Notes: generated by a model from the letters alone, not told the origin. A stretch of DNA of 64,000 nucleotides from Bidens hawaiensis (GCA_021521415.1 JAIQDT010007353.1:1-64000), one strand, 5' to 3'. Shown: positions 21,935 through 34,259, numbered from the stretch's first letter. A program made the numbers and translations.

Positions 21935-23085
21935 AATAAACCAATTACAACTAACTAGATAGCAGTAAGTGGGTGTCGAACACGAGGAGTTTGAGGAAAA
22001 TGTGTTAACAAGTAGTTTTAATAGAAAATAGAATTAAAATAAAATTCTATAGAAGTAAATTCATATTTGATTGTTTGATTTTTAGATTAACTAAAATAAA
22101 ATAAAACACTTGCAAAACAACTAATGAGATTTGTAAACAAATTAAACGAAAGCGATCATCTTAGATTTCAGGTTTAAATCAACACTAATGTTCATGCTTA
22201 CTAGAAAGAACGACCTAGACATAGTTCATGTTTGTTTAATTGTTTGTGATAAAGGGGAACTAAGTACTTGGATTAACAAAATGCAAGGTTGTTACCCGAT
22301 AATCAATTGACTAATGTTTAACCCTAATTCTTCCCATGATATCTCAATTGCCAATGACACCAAGAACGTATGGTTTAAATCATGATCAAACACATGCAAC
22401 AATTTACAAACAATTAATCAAACACCATAATAACTCACAAACATTGCAAAGTCATTATTCTAGAAATCAAAGCATAACATAGTGTATCAATTAAACTCTA
22501 CATCCAAGATGATCACCAAGAGGAATTAGCCACTCATGGTTTGAGAAATCATCATAATATCAATTGAATGCAACATCAAATGACTTAAAATGCACCAAAC
22601 AATGATTACCAATCACAAGATATTGTCCTTCACTCCCAGCAATCCTCCTCTAATGTTTCTTGATGAAAAGATAATGAAAAGGTTAGCCAAAACGGCCAAT
22701 TAAAGCCAAGTTGAATCAGTTGTTACGATTGGACCGTGGGCCAGGTCCAGATCGTGGGCCACGGTCCAGACCGTGGGCCACGGTCCCTTCCTTCCTCCAC
22801 GGTACTGTGTGTTCTGTTACTTTTGCTTCAGGTGGACCGTGGTCCACGGTAGGAACCGTGGGCCATGGTGGGGCTGGCTCTCGATTTTCTTGCTTTCTTC
22901 ATAATCTTCTCGTTCCAGCTCCTTTTTCTTCACCATTTTTGCCTATGATCTTGTAACGCCATCCTTTAGCTTTTCAAACCTGCAATCACACAATATAATG
23001 CAGTATTCCAAATCCTTGAATTTAAACATAAACGCACGCGATTTGGTTAGAATTATTACACTTAAGGGTGGCTCTATGATCCACC
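21935..23085. mobile_element. Insertion of unknown type splitting gypsy C1 gag
   Basis: About 1.15 kb of mostly AT-rich, non-coding DNA separates two parts of gag. Read on the minus strand it could be an Athila/Tat-type solo LTR, with an end near TTTATTTTTGCGCGAG, but I could not find a matching 5-bp target duplication, so edges are approximate. It contains the palindrome cluster at 22731-22870. The open frame over that cluster is a by-product of GC content, not a gene. Confidence 0.45.
22731..22870. repeat. Cluster of CCGTGG/CCACGG palindromes
   Basis: GACCGTGGGCCACGGTC (22769-22785) and ACCGTGGTCCACGGT (22836-22850) are perfect palindromes apart from one central base. At least three further degraded copies lie between 22731 and 22870. 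The block is strongly GC- and CpG-rich within AT-rich DNA. Confidence 0.85.
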
Positions 23086-24366
23086 CGTCACCTGCCATGC
23101 GCGCGGCTATCGCGGATGAGTTTTATCAGGTTCTTCATAGCGCTATTCCCGAGATCGTTGCTGTGGATGTAAGAGCTATAGAGGAAGCGATAGTTGGTAA
23201 GAGTTCAGATAAGGAAGGAGTGGGTAAGAAAACTCAGGTTGAGGATGAGGTGATTTTGCCAAGTGAAGATGAAGAAGAGGTTCGTGCGATTGGTGTGTCT
23301 ACTCGGGGATGTTCTTATGGGGACTTCAACAAGTGTGACCCTCCTACTTTTGATGGTAACAAGGTTGCGTCAGCAGCAAATCAGTGGGTGAGAGAAATGG
23401 AAACGGTATTAAGGATCAGTAAGTGTAAAGGGGAGGATATGGTTACTTATGCTACCACCTCGTTCCGTTCTGAGGCGCTATGTTGGTGGGATAATCTGGC
23501 TCAGGCTATGGGTGATCGTTCTATTAGGAGGATGACTTGGGAGGAGTTGAAGCAGTTGATTCTTGATCACTTTTGTTCTCCACATGAGTTGGATAAGATT
23601 GAACAAGATTTCTTGACCTTAGAGGCGGGTAATATGTCACATCGGGAGTATACCACAAATTTTAATCAAATGGCTCGTTTGTGTCCTGACTTGGTTACTC
23701 CTGAAACTAAGAGGATTAAGAAGTACGTGAAGGGTCTCCCAGTGGATATTCGTAGGGGTGTGGTCACCACCGACATTAGCTCTTTCCATTTGGTGGTTAC
23801 CTTGGTTGGTACCTTGTATGATCAGAGGGAGAAGATAGTGCCGTCTGAGACTAGGAAAACCTAGAACTCGAACTCTAACTCCAATGGTAAATGGTTCGGG
23901 GGAAATAACTTTAATCCGGCAGGAAAGAGAGTGAAAACTGAGGCTTCAGATCATAGGGGTAGTGCGATGGTGGATAAATGCAAGAAGTGCGGGAACCCTC
24001 ATAGGGGGGAGTGCAGGCTTGGGGCTAAACCTTGTTTTTGTTGTGGGAAGACTGGGCACCCCAACCATGAGTGTCTGACTCTGACTTGTTTCCTATGTAG
24101 GAGGTCTGGGCAGTTAGCATCCAATTTTCAGGCCGGTAGGGCGGGGGTCCGTGCAGGGGACTTACTCGAGGGGGGAAAAGGAAGAAAAGTCGAAGGCCAC
24201 GACGAGGGCTTTCAACATCTCCAAAAGGGAAGCAAAGGACGATGCGGACATTGTTTCAGGTACTCCTTTCCGTATTCATCCTTTATATTCTATTTTTTAC
24301 AATCCCTTATTCTTTCGGAAACGTATGTATGATTGTTTAGCTAAGTAGTAGTGTAATATTATTCCA
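23086..24366 (+). pseudogene. Gypsy C1 gag, main part with zinc knuckles
   Basis: The Retrotrans_gag region is clear (NQWVREMETVLRISKCKGED, FRSEALCWWDNL, MTWEELKQLILDHFC, RLCPDLVTPETKRIKKYVKG). One TAG at 23862 interrupts the frame, which continues to CKKCGNPHRGEC and CFCCGKTGHPNHEC, plus a third knuckle that has lost its His and last Cys (CFLCRRSGQ). A stop or shift follows around 24200. It would bind element RNA and form the particle if intact. Confidence 0.85.
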
Positions 24367-25757
24367 GGTACCTTTTTAATTGATGAATTACAGGCTTCGG
24401 TCTTGTTTGATTCGGGTGCCAGTAGGAGTTTTGTGTCTACAGCTTTCTGTTCCGCGTTAAATAAGTCCCCCGAGTGTGTAAACGATGTGTTGAGGTTGAG
24501 GTCACCGTAGAAATTCCGTATCTGTGTCTAGGGCTATTCAGGGTTGCTTCATTGAGTTGTCTGGGCATAAATTTTCGGTGAGGCTGTATTTAATGCCGTT
24601 GGGCTGTTTCGATATGGTGCTCGGGGTGGATTGGTTCATTATCTGTGGTCAGAAATTAGTGCGTCTAAGGGCCTCGGATGGGACCCAAATTACGGTCTTC
24701 GGTGATCGGAATGGTGCAACACCACATAGCATATCCATGCTTAAGGCGGGAAAACTTATGCAGCGAGGTTGCGGGGCGTATCTAGCGTATGCTATAGACG
24801 TAAAAACTAAGGTGGCTACCGTCGGTGATGTTCCCATTGTTCGGGATTACCCGGACGTATTCCCAGATGATTTGTCAGATGTGTCGCCGGATCGCGAGGT
24901 TGAGTTCCAGATAGACCTTGTGCCTAGTGCGAAACCCGTTGCTCGAGCTCCATATCGCCTAGCACCAAACGAAATGAAAGAACTTATGGCTCAATTAGAA
25001 GACTTGCTCGAAAAGGGCTTCATTCGACCGAGCATCTCACCTTGGGGTGCCCCAGTCATGTTCGTCAAGAAGAAGGATGGTAGCATGCGGATGTGCATCG
25101 ACTACCATGAACTGAATAAACTTACTGTGAAGAACCAGTACCCTCTACCGAGGATCGATAACTTATTTGATCAGCTCCAAGGGGCTAGTTGGTTCTCGAA
25201 GATTGAACTTAGGTCAAGGTTCATCAATTGAAAATTCGTGAGGAAGATATTCCTAAGACTGCTTTCCGCACTCGTTATGGACATTATGAATTTCTCATGA
25301 TGTCTTTTGTTTGACCAACGCACCGGCGGCGTTCATGGATCTTATGAACCGGGTGTGTAGGCCGATGCTTGATCATTCTATTATTGTGTTCATCGACGAC
25401 ATTCTCGTGTATTCCAAAATCGAAGTCGATCAGGCTAGTCATCTCACGAAAGTTTTGGAAGCTCTGCGAAATAATAAGTTGTACGCCAAAATTTTCTAAA
25501 TGCTCATTCTGGTTACGAGAGGTTCAATTCTTAGGTCATGTTATCAACCCGAGTGGTATTTTGGTGGACCCTGCAAAAGTGGAATCTGTAAATAAATGGG
25601 AATCTCCTAAGTCTCCTCCGAAATTTGTAGCTTTCTGGGCTTGGAGGGGTATTACCGCCAATTCATTCCTGGCTTTTTGAAAATCTTTTCGTCGTTGACC
25701 AAGTTGACTAAGAAGAGCGTTAAGTTCATTTGGGATACTTAACAGGAGGAGGCTTTT
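24367..25757 (+). pseudogene. Gypsy C1 protease and reverse transcriptase
   Basis: The protease site VLFDSGASRSFVS is at about 24400. A frameshift near 24510 follows, then a 235-residue frame (24524-25231) with [36 protein letters not shown] and [19 protein letters not shown]. Another shift at 25225 breaks LRSGYHQ. The catalytic box [13 protein letters not shown] is intact in the frame 25311-25499. The thumb region (FLGHVINPSGILVDPAKVE) is in yet another frame up to 25680. The gene ends at QEEAF, where the copia LTR starts. Confidence 0.88.
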
Positions 25758-26804
25758 TGTCAGGACCGTGAGTCAGGTGAAACCTCAGAAAGGTTGACAA
25801 GAACACACAGACTCAATAACCCAAAGCCCTATTGAATATCCTGGTGGAATCAGGATATCCAACGGATGGGAACGAAGGTGTGATATGATAACAAACGAAA
25901 CAGCAATAAATATTCAGTTCAAGAAAATACAAAGACAAAGATTTACTGTAATAAATGCATCATATAATGAAACAGTAAATGGAGTGTCTAGGGTTATGTG
26001 ACGGCGGCGGTATAAGAAAACAATGAGAATATTCTTTGGAATGTTTTCTCGTAATACGTTGGTTGCCTTGTTATCTGTCTTGTTATCCATGCCCTAAATG
26101 AAAACCTAGGACCGTATTTATAGACCCTGACATTCCTTCTAGAAATCCTAAATATTACATAATGAAAGACAAAAACAAATACAAGTGTAAGAGTCTTCGA
26201 GCATGATGAGTATCTTGCTTGAGCAGACTCACTATGCTAGGTATTCTCGATGAGTGTCTTCGAGCATACTTTACTTAGAATATCTTCAGTGAAGATATTC
26301 TCTTCCAGCAAGCTTCATTCCTCTTGACTAATCCACGCTTTGCTCGAACTAGTCCATCGAGCAAGCTCATTCTTCTTGATGTCTTCAGTCTTGTCTAAAG
26401 AGACTTATTGAAAAATCTTTAGCATGCTCGGATGTAAATCTTGCTCGGGGAAGTAAACGATGCTCGAAGTCCTTTCTTTGAACATATGGCATCTTCTTAT
26501 TGCACCCATACTTGTCCCCATGTGCTCGAACATCCTGTGCTCGTAACACTTGGTTAAAACTTGTATGATCAAGCTGTTTGCTCAATTGGCAATCATGCTC
26601 GATAGAAGAATACTCTTGCTCGTTGAAGTGTAGCTTGCTCGAAGCCTTACCACTTAGAAGAATCATCCACAAATGGTTCTAAAGACTTTGCTCGAAGTAG
26701 TAAAACCATCCTCGATAGTCTAAGCTTGCTCGAATTCCATACTTAGCCGTTTCCTGAGGAGGTTAAGAAGATTCCATCTTCCTTATCAAAAATCCGACCC
26801 AACA
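25758..26804 (-). repeat. Copia B 3' LTR (1047 bp)
   Basis: The minus strand starts TGTTGGGTCGGATTTTT and ends CACGGTCCTGACA. It is related to the copia A LTR. It contains seven exact TGCTCGA motifs (plus-strand reading) upstream of the TATA box. CTTTT at 25753-25757 is the probable target-site copy in gypsy C1. Confidence 0.92.
26114..26123 (-). promoter_or_regulatory. TATA box in copia B LTR
   Basis: Minus strand CTATAAATAC lies downstream of the TGCTCGA motifs, in the position expected for the U3/R border. Confidence 0.65.
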
Positions 26805-26820
26805 ATCTCCCCTAGATTGG
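26805..26820 (-). promoter_or_regulatory. Polypurine tract of copia B
   Basis: Minus strand CCAATCTAGGGGAGAT immediately precedes the LTR start. From 26821 to 27104 there is only AT-rich 3' untranslated sequence. Confidence 0.8.
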
Positions 26821-27104
26821 AACAAGCTCAGATGCACCAAAACATACCTGCATAGAGTTACACATGTATCAGGTATCAAAGATAAATCATTTAGGAACAT
26901 GTCATTTCATTACATAACAAGGAATTCTGCCTCTTGGGCATTATATATTAAATTTTTACATATCAAAATACAAATTAAACAAAATTACAAAGATAAACAG
27001 AAATAAAATGATTATCACTAAGTCTTTTTTCTACTATCTTCTCCTGTTGCTCCTTGTGTCAGATTTTTTCCTTTTAACAAAGGCGCCCTTTTGTTTAATC
27101 ATAT

Positions 27105-30100
27105 CTAACTCCACTGCATCTTGGAATCAAGGGGAAACTCTACATCCACAATGTCTTGAAGATCTTGAGGATGTAGGAATTTAAGGTCCTCATCATACAT
27201 GATCACAACTATTGTTATCCCCGATGCATTCCTTAATGATACTGAGTCATTATGTCTGTTGTATGTGATATAAGTAAGCCTTCCATTGTGTTGTACAACA
27301 GAATTCGGCTCCAGCATCTCCTGTCTCATTGCTAAACACTCCCTTAAAACCTTTCTTTTACCGTGTGAGCTGCTAGCTGGAGTTTTTCTTTTCTTGGTTT
27401 CAAAGAGGGAGAGTTCTAAAGCATGCACTTCATTGATTCTTTTGTTTCTTCTCTTCCTCTCAGCCTGGCTGTGTATCTCTCTTCTCCTCTGCTTCAGGAA
27501 TGGGAATCCCTTTTCTAATTGTTCTTTAATAAATCTGGAGAGATCATTTCTTTGTTGCCTAGCCAGTTGACTTCTATTTTGATTGTCATGTAATTCCAAT
27601 GTAGCCATCTTCTTCAATTGTTCTTTAGAGAAATTTCTCAAATCATCTCTGAAGATGATAAGAGTTTCTTCTTTATCTTCAGTAACAACCCTCAAGGTCT
27701 TTAATCTCTTATCGAAGTAGAGATGTGTGGGCATATTTAAATGTCTTGTTGGCTTTGGTCTCACAATCTCAGACCTTGGGGTTCTGCTTGAGCTTCCTTA
27801 TGCATTCTACTTTGACTGATGTAGCCCAACCTCTTCATACCATTGTCTTATAGTTTCATCTATTTGTGCCAGCAATTTTGACATTTTTGCCCCCTTTTTA
27901 TGAAGAACACTCATCATCTCTGCTCTTACTTCTTCCTCTGCTCTCCTCTTTGCCTCTTGTAATCTTCTTTGGGTTTTCAAATACAATTTCTGCTCTCTGT
28001 TGTATATATCAATCAATTGTTCATGAGGCATATTTTAAAATTGCTCTTCTGTCATCCCTTTCTCCATTACAATCTTATTCAATGTCTGTACCCTTTGCAG
28101 GTCTTCAAACCATTGCTTGACTTCCTCTTCTTTCTTTCTTTCCTCTTCTCTCTTCTTCTCCATTCTCAACTTCAAATCCTGTTTTCTCAGGTAATCTTCA
28201 GTAGATTTCTTATCTTTGTGAGACTTTTTCACCAATTGTATTTTTCTTTCAAGATCTTCAAAAGATAAATTGATCAGTTGGTTGTATTTGTAGCCATGCG
28301 GTTGAATAAATTTAATATCTTTATGTTTGGCCTTTATTATTTCATATTCAGTCTCAGCTATGGCCTCTTCTTCTTGTCTCTTTTTCAGTTTCTCAGCCTC
28401 TTCCTTTTCTTTCTTCTTTTTCGTGCTCATGCTTTCAACATAGTTTGCCACATCATCCACCAAGGCATTCTTGTACATTTGATCAAAAGTTCCAAAGGAT
28501 TGAAGGTTCATGTATGTTGGTCTGTGGCCAGCCTTCAACATAAATTCTCTTTGTGTTTTTCGGCTTCTCCATCCTTCTGCCTCATATCTGATGCTTTCTT
28601 TTGTCATTCTATCAATATACTTCTGATCATATCCGAGGCTCAGCAGATAAACTTTGTTTTCAATCTCTTTCTCATCATCACTCACACCTCCTTCTTCTTC
28701 ATCATCAATATCTACAGGTTCATCAATGTTGTGAAGTGCTGCTATCATTGGTTCTTCAACATTTACTGATCGATCACCTTCCACATCCACAGATTTTGCC
28801 TCCCTTCTCCTGTACACTTTCACCTTTACTGATTTTTGTCTTTTGGGCTTGAGTGTCGCAAGTTCAGTTGTTTCTTTTCGTTTTAGGGAGTCTCCTACTT
28901 CAGTTTCAGGTTCTGAAGGCTCAGTGATGATTGGTTCTTCATTCATAGTCTTTTGTACTTCATCGCCAACAGTTTCTGTAATTGTATCTGTTTGTTTCAC
29001 AGGTTCTTTATCAATGATCTCTTCAACCACAAGTTCTTTCACAGGAATATCATCATTCTCTTCAGTGACTTCATTGATGATAGGCTCAGTTGTTACAACT
29101 GGCTCTTCAACTCTTTGTTCCTTTTCTTTGCTTATGTTGATAAAGTCTTTCTGTGCCTTTCTAGCAGCTTCTACTTTCTCAGGATGATGCCCTTCTGGTT
29201 TGTTCAAGATGTCTATGAGGTCTTTCATTATGACTAGCTTCACCATTGAACTTGGAGAAATTTCAATCGTATCATCCTCTTCTTGGTTGACTGGTCCTAA
29301 GCCGAGCTCTTGTTCCTTAGGTGTTTCAATCTCAAGTTCTTCAGTTTCAATTTCAGTTATTATTGAATCAGTTTGCATTGGCTCTTGTTCATCATTATTT
29401 TGTATAATTGGGGTTTGCTCATCAGGTTGTGTTCCTTTCAATGCCTCCAATGTAGCCTTAATCGCATCATCAGCTTCTTTTCTCAACCTCTCCTCTGCCT
29501 CCTCCTTCTTCCTCATATTCATTAATGTTTCCAGCACTTCCTGGTCAACCTCGTCTTCTTCTTCCTCTACTACCACCCTTTGTCTTTCTTGATTTAACAT
29601 TTTTATCACAGTATTGACAGATTCCACTTCTGCAATGTCAGGATCCACCTCATTGTCCTTCTCTAAAATCTCATCACCAGATTTTTCTTTGTGAGTTTCT
29701 ATTGGATGGTGATCTTCTTCAGTCAAAGCCACCCCTTTGCTTTGATTTGTCGTTGAGCAATCTATTCAGGGGTTTCTTCTTCAAGTTCAGTTTCTTTCTC
29801 TCCTGACTCCCCTCAACTTGAAAATCTCCTTCAGTGACTTCTGGATTTATCATTTTAGGTACATTGGATGTCCCAGCAACTTCATCCTCATTTTCCTCAT
29901 CTTAAATGGCATATGAGTTTACAATCAATTTCAGGCCTTCATCTTCTTCTAGATTCTCCCCCAGTTTTGGTGCATCTGAGGTCTTCTCAACCTCAGAGTG
30001 CCCCTCTAGGGTTTGAATTCTCAATAATGCCTCTTGCAATGCATTTTCAAGAGCCTTGTTTCGAATTTCCAGGAAAGCATTCTTTTCTTTTAACATGATG

Positions 30101-31735
30101 TTTTCGAATTCCAGTGCAGCATTCTCAGAAATTAGGTCATAGACATTTGGGCTGGATGGTGGTGTTTCTTGAGTAGGTTTGGGTTCAGGTTCAGAGAAAG
30201 GTTCTGGTGAAGAGGTTTTTGGAGAGGGTAATTTGTATGTTTCATGTTCTGTAGGGATGGGTTGAGTAGATTGAGCAATGTCAACAGTAATTTGGTCTTG
30301 AATTTGTGAGGTTTGTGGTGTGAGTATATTTGTTTCTTGGGTAGTTTGGGCTTGTGGGGAGACAAGTGGTGAGAAAGTGATTGGTTCATGTAATGGGGAT
30401 GTGGGTGGTGAAGGAATGTGTGTATCATGAATCTTCTCAGTGTCAGATACTGCAGGTTCAGTAGTGGCGGGTGAGGAAGGAACATTGTCATCAGCATCAT
30501 GAAGTTCAATAGAGTCAGTGTCATCATGGTATTCTGCAGGAGGTGGTGAATCTGGTGGAGTAATTCTGTATGGTGTCCGCAACATTTAATATGACAGTGG
30601 CTATGAATTCATCATCATCTATATTCCCAGTATCCATGTTGCTAGGACCCTCAATCGGTTCATCAACTGGATCAGTCACCTCAAAATCTGGTCCTTGATT
30701 TCCTTCTTGATGTTCAGTTTGAATATCAGATCCTGCACCAATAAATATAGACATTTCATTGCCAACTAGTTCAAACACAGGTTCATTCCCTTCAGCATTT
30801 CCTCCCAAATGCTCTATCACCTCTTCTTCATGAGCAATTTGTACATTCATAGGCTCATCACCATCACCGTCACCTCTATCACCTTGACCATCATCACCAT
30901 CATTTTCATCATTTTCAATTCCATTATCTTCATCATCACTGTTACCTGGAGTGTGCGGTACATCAATAGTTACTAAGGCTGGAACAAGTAGCCTTGGGAG
31001 AATATTCTATTCAGCATTGTCAACAAACTTGTTGTTCGCATCCTTCATTCTTTAACAAATGTTTGGGTCTTGTAGCCTCAGTACCTCACCCGTCTACGGT
31101 AGATCTTGCAAAGACCTATTTATAATAATTTGTGAAAATCTCGGGTATTTAACAAATCTCTGGTTCATAGCCTTCTCAGCATTTGAAACTAAACCGCTGA
31201 AGATTAGCTTTGATACATTGAAACGTTGCTGATACAAGATAGCTACAGTCAATGATGCAAGCTCCCTGCTTAGTAGAGTCCAAGTCCCCCTTCGTAGAGA
31301 CAGAGACTAGATGACATGATGAATAAGTAATTTGTATATTAACGGAAAACTCCCTTTCTGGAACTGTCCTTCTCTCACACCCCCTTGATAACCCATTGTT
31401 TTTTGAAATACCCTCAGCAGTCTTGGAATGGAGTACAGTGGTTGATCTTCTTGATTGCCGTTTAAGTGTAGTGCTGCACGAATTGTAGCTTCAGTAACTT
31501 TAATATCGTGATTTAGGACAAAGGCTTCAATCCTCTTCCTGCTAACGTCATCCACATATGTAGCCGAGCCCCAAAAATCTGAAATATGGTTCCTCTAAGT
31601 TGTGGGACTCTCGGTCAAGGCAACCCTCAGGTTGGAGTTGTTTAGGAAGTTTATCATAAGTTCCACCTCCCTGTTATCCTCATTAACCTCCAACTGTACA
31701 CACGTATTATGCCTTTTTTCGAATTATAAGGCCAT
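27105..31735 (-). pseudogene. Env-position ORF of copia B (acidic, coiled-coil), broken
   Basis: The likely start is the ATG at 31735, five bases after a splice-acceptor-like site. The N-terminal domain (31735-31100) has LMINFLNNSNLRVALTESP, FWGSATYVDD and VKYPRF motifs. A long Asp/Glu-rich and Pro/Ser-rich middle follows (30850-29740), then a charged coiled-coil of over 300 residues (565-residue frame 29732-28035). The C-terminal part (27764-27105) holds two copies of a strand-plus-DL-helix module. Stops (fourth codon, 31307, 29902, 28035, 27807) and a frameshift near 29740 kill it. I recall similar N-terminal sequences as hypothetical proteins in Asteraceae gene sets. The function is unknown to me; env-like refers only to position. 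Confidence 0.7.
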
Positions 31736-31848
31736 CAGTTCTGCAAAAAGAAGACAATAGTCAGTACCCAAAGTTGCAGAGACAATACGCGATGGTAGTT
31801 AGAGAAGATTAGCGTCTTCAGTAACCTGTTCCGTAGTAATATGCGTAC

Positions 31849-31938
31849 CTGCAGAAACAAGTAAACCATTAGTAAGAAATTCAATTTGAAACCCTAATTA
31901 CGAAATTGGCGAGACGATAATCGAATAACAATACTTAC
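31849..31938 (-). other. Predicted 5'-UTR intron of the env-position gene
   Basis: On the minus strand a textbook donor (CG|GTAAGTATTG at 31938) is followed 90 nt on by an acceptor (TTTCTGCAG|GTACGC). A perfect branch-point TACTAAT lies about 19 nt before the acceptor. A second acceptor (TACTGAC...TTCTTTTTGCAG at 31741) sits five bases ahead of the predicted start codon, so alternative 3' splicing is possible. Confidence 0.55.
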
Positions 31939-32087
31939 CGAAGTCGAAACAGAGCTAATGGCTAATTTCGAAGTATGTTCGAGCAGTGATAAGAGTATTC
32001 GAGTAAGCAGGCTATGTGCGAGCAAGATCGGTTTGCAATTAGGTTTGAGAGAGGGAAAGGAAATGTGTGAAAAGTTTCTAAGTCCCT

Positions 32088-32095
32088 CTTTTATA
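32088..32095 (-). promoter_or_regulatory. Internal promoter TATA box for env-position gene
   Basis: Minus strand GGTATAAAAGAGGG, followed about 25-35 bases later by a CA start-like site and a CT-rich leader (CCTTTCCCTCTCTC, a plant Y-patch). A 5' leader of about 125 nt would reach the splice donor at 31938. Fourteen TGCTCGA motifs lie within the 900 bases upstream. This is not where a standard copia element has a promoter. Confidence 0.55.
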
Positions 32096-32169
32096 CCTAA
32101 CGTTTGGGTAGTACAGTACCATTTGTCGGCTAGTGCAGATGGTTGTCATTTAATTCAAATTTAATGTAC

Positions 32170-32960
32170 CTCCCCTGCTCGAGCATACAGCCAAATTAAC
32201 AGCTGGCTCCCACTGTACTTAAGTACATAGTACAATTCTTGCTCGACATAATGTTGATGCTCGAGAACAAGTATACTCGAGATAGGTTGCTCGAATACAC
32301 TTGTGCTCGACGCCAATCATGCTCCACAAGAAGTGTACTCGACAGTACTTAGTAAAAATTCACTTAGTCATGTAGACTTGAGACACACTCGTTGCTGAAC
32401 CTTACTCGACTATGCATCATGCTCAACATTACATAGAAATCTATTATGACCAAACATATGCTCAAGATGCAACTCCTCTTAGTAGTGTTGTAACCTTTGC
32501 TCGACTGACTTAGATTACTACAACTCAATGTGCTCGAGGTACCTTCATGCTCGAAAGCCTTAGCAGATTTAATCCTTCCTATGCCTGTACTCGAATACTC
32601 AAGCTTAATAATCTAGTCCCACTAGTTTGCTCGAATCACTTAGCGATTATGTTCATCTAGCACCTAAGCTCGGAACTTACAGACCGAAGTGCCTAGCACA
32701 CAACCTTGCTCGAAACACTTAAATGTCTCCTATCATTCAGTTCTTTGCACTCGTTGACTTACGTCTAACCACTTAACATGCAATCATAATCGAAACACAT
32801 AATATCAATTTTCATAGCTTAGCAGGTGCTCGAAAGTAAGATGCATGCTCGAAATCCTTAAAAATTTTCAATTCATCAGGATGCTCGAAAGTAACATGCA
32901 TGCTCGAAATACATAGATGAATCTTACCGTTCATATAGCATACTCGAAGCAATGTAATCA
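32170..32960. repeat. TGCTCGA motif cluster upstream of internal promoter
   Basis: I count 14 exact TGCTCGA (plus-strand reading) plus many ACTCGA variants, often followed by AA-x-ACTTAG. One site is the full palindrome TGCTCGAGCA (32175). Chance expectation for a 7-mer in this length is well below one. Confidence 0.85.
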
Positions 32961-33010
32961 CACAACCAAGCAAAGTTTCTTTACTCGAAACACTTAAATG
33001 GTTTTCAATT

Positions 33011-34259
33011 CAGATTGTGCAATCCACACATCCTATGCCAATCAGTCTAGACATTTTCACACACATTCTTTACTCAAATTGCAAATTTGCATAAAAGGTA
33101 ATCAATTTGGAACATTGAGCTGACCTAAGAAATTAGTTTAAGGTGACATAAGAGACCAAATTTCAGTTGAATGTTCTTTGTGAAAACTTTTTCATAGAAA
33201 GATCTCAACGTGGGATCAGATTGTTTAGAAACTTTCACACCATAGCATAGTGAGCCTTATTACGATTTAAGTCAGGTTGACATTAGGTAGATGCACTTAG
33301 CATGATTATCATAACAAATGTGGTATAATTAAAGTTCAATTAAAGCTTAAGTGAAGAATGGTTACATTTTGGATTTCAGGTTGTTCCTTATCTCTTCTCA
33401 AAGCTTATTTAGCTTTCTCCAATCACCCCAAATTGACTTCAACCCCCTGATGCCTTGGTCAAAATTTGTTTTTGTGAGCAGTTTATTGAGAAATCTATTT
33501 AGATATCAGACTATAAGGTTGAATGTTGGACTTACATGCCATCTGGACTTACATGCCTTACATTAAGGGTGTTTAGGACTTATTTGAATGCCCCACCCCT
33601 GTAGTTCCCTTAGTGCCCCTTAAGTCATGATATATTATTATTTGATATACTATTTTTCCTTTTTCTTTCTTTTATTTTTGATAAGATTTTATATAGCTAT
33701 TCTTTTATATCTGCTCAGATACTTTGTAAATATATTTTTGTGTGACCAAAACACCAACAGGCTCGTGTATGACAGGATAATTGCCTTTCTGCCTATCATT
33801 TGGAGAGATGTGCAAGGAAACATACCTTACTCTTCAAATGAGTCACCACGTCAGACTTAGCATTTTCATTATGTTTGTATCACGTCTATTACTAAACTCA
33901 TGAAAAGACACTCAAAGTAAAATGTCAATCTACTGAACAAAGATCCTTCAAGCCTATATTCCATGGGTTAGGAATTTAAACAATATACTATCATTTCCCA
34001 TAAGGTTGGATACAATTTCTATCCAAAAACCTTTAAGCTTCTATAAAGCTTATAACTGAATAATCTTATCATATCTCTTATGAGATCACAAAAAATAGTG
34101 TTGCTTAGTCAAAAACATTTTACAGTTTCAAAACCATTTCTTTTGAAAGTTCATTTTAAACATTGATTCTGAAAACAGTGTTGTCATTAAGCACATTTGC
34201 TAAGCACACACTCCAACAATGTCAAACACATTCATTCAGACAGCATAAATCATTCAGAT
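33011..34259. other. AT-rich spacer without recognisable features
   Basis: It lies between the two TGCTCGA clusters. No coding frame, LTR end, RNA gene or strong repeat was seen. Confidence 0.6.

Larger units (their letters stand above)
20400..25757 (+). mobile_element. Ty3/gypsy element C1, 5' part
   Basis: Plus-strand order is LTR, initiator-Met primer site, gag (split by a 1.1-kb insertion), three zinc knuckles, protease, reverse transcriptase, then the first residues of RNase H (QEEAF), where a copia LTR begins at 25758. It is a Tekay-like chromovirus related to gypsy A and D. Its LTR is too different from the LTR at 37265-39266 for the two to be a pair. Confidence 0.85.

Noticed and set aside
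22711..22956. An 81-residue frame rich in Arg, Gly and Pro
   Set aside because: It covers the GC palindrome cluster and has no homologue I recognise.
24649..24837. A 62-residue minus-strand frame
   Set aside because: It is antisense to gypsy C1 protease/RT.
28278..29592. Several open frames up to 163 residues on the plus strand
   Set aside because: They are antisense to the Glu/Lys-rich env-position ORF and consist of Phe/Leu/Ser runs expected from complementing GAA/GAG codons.
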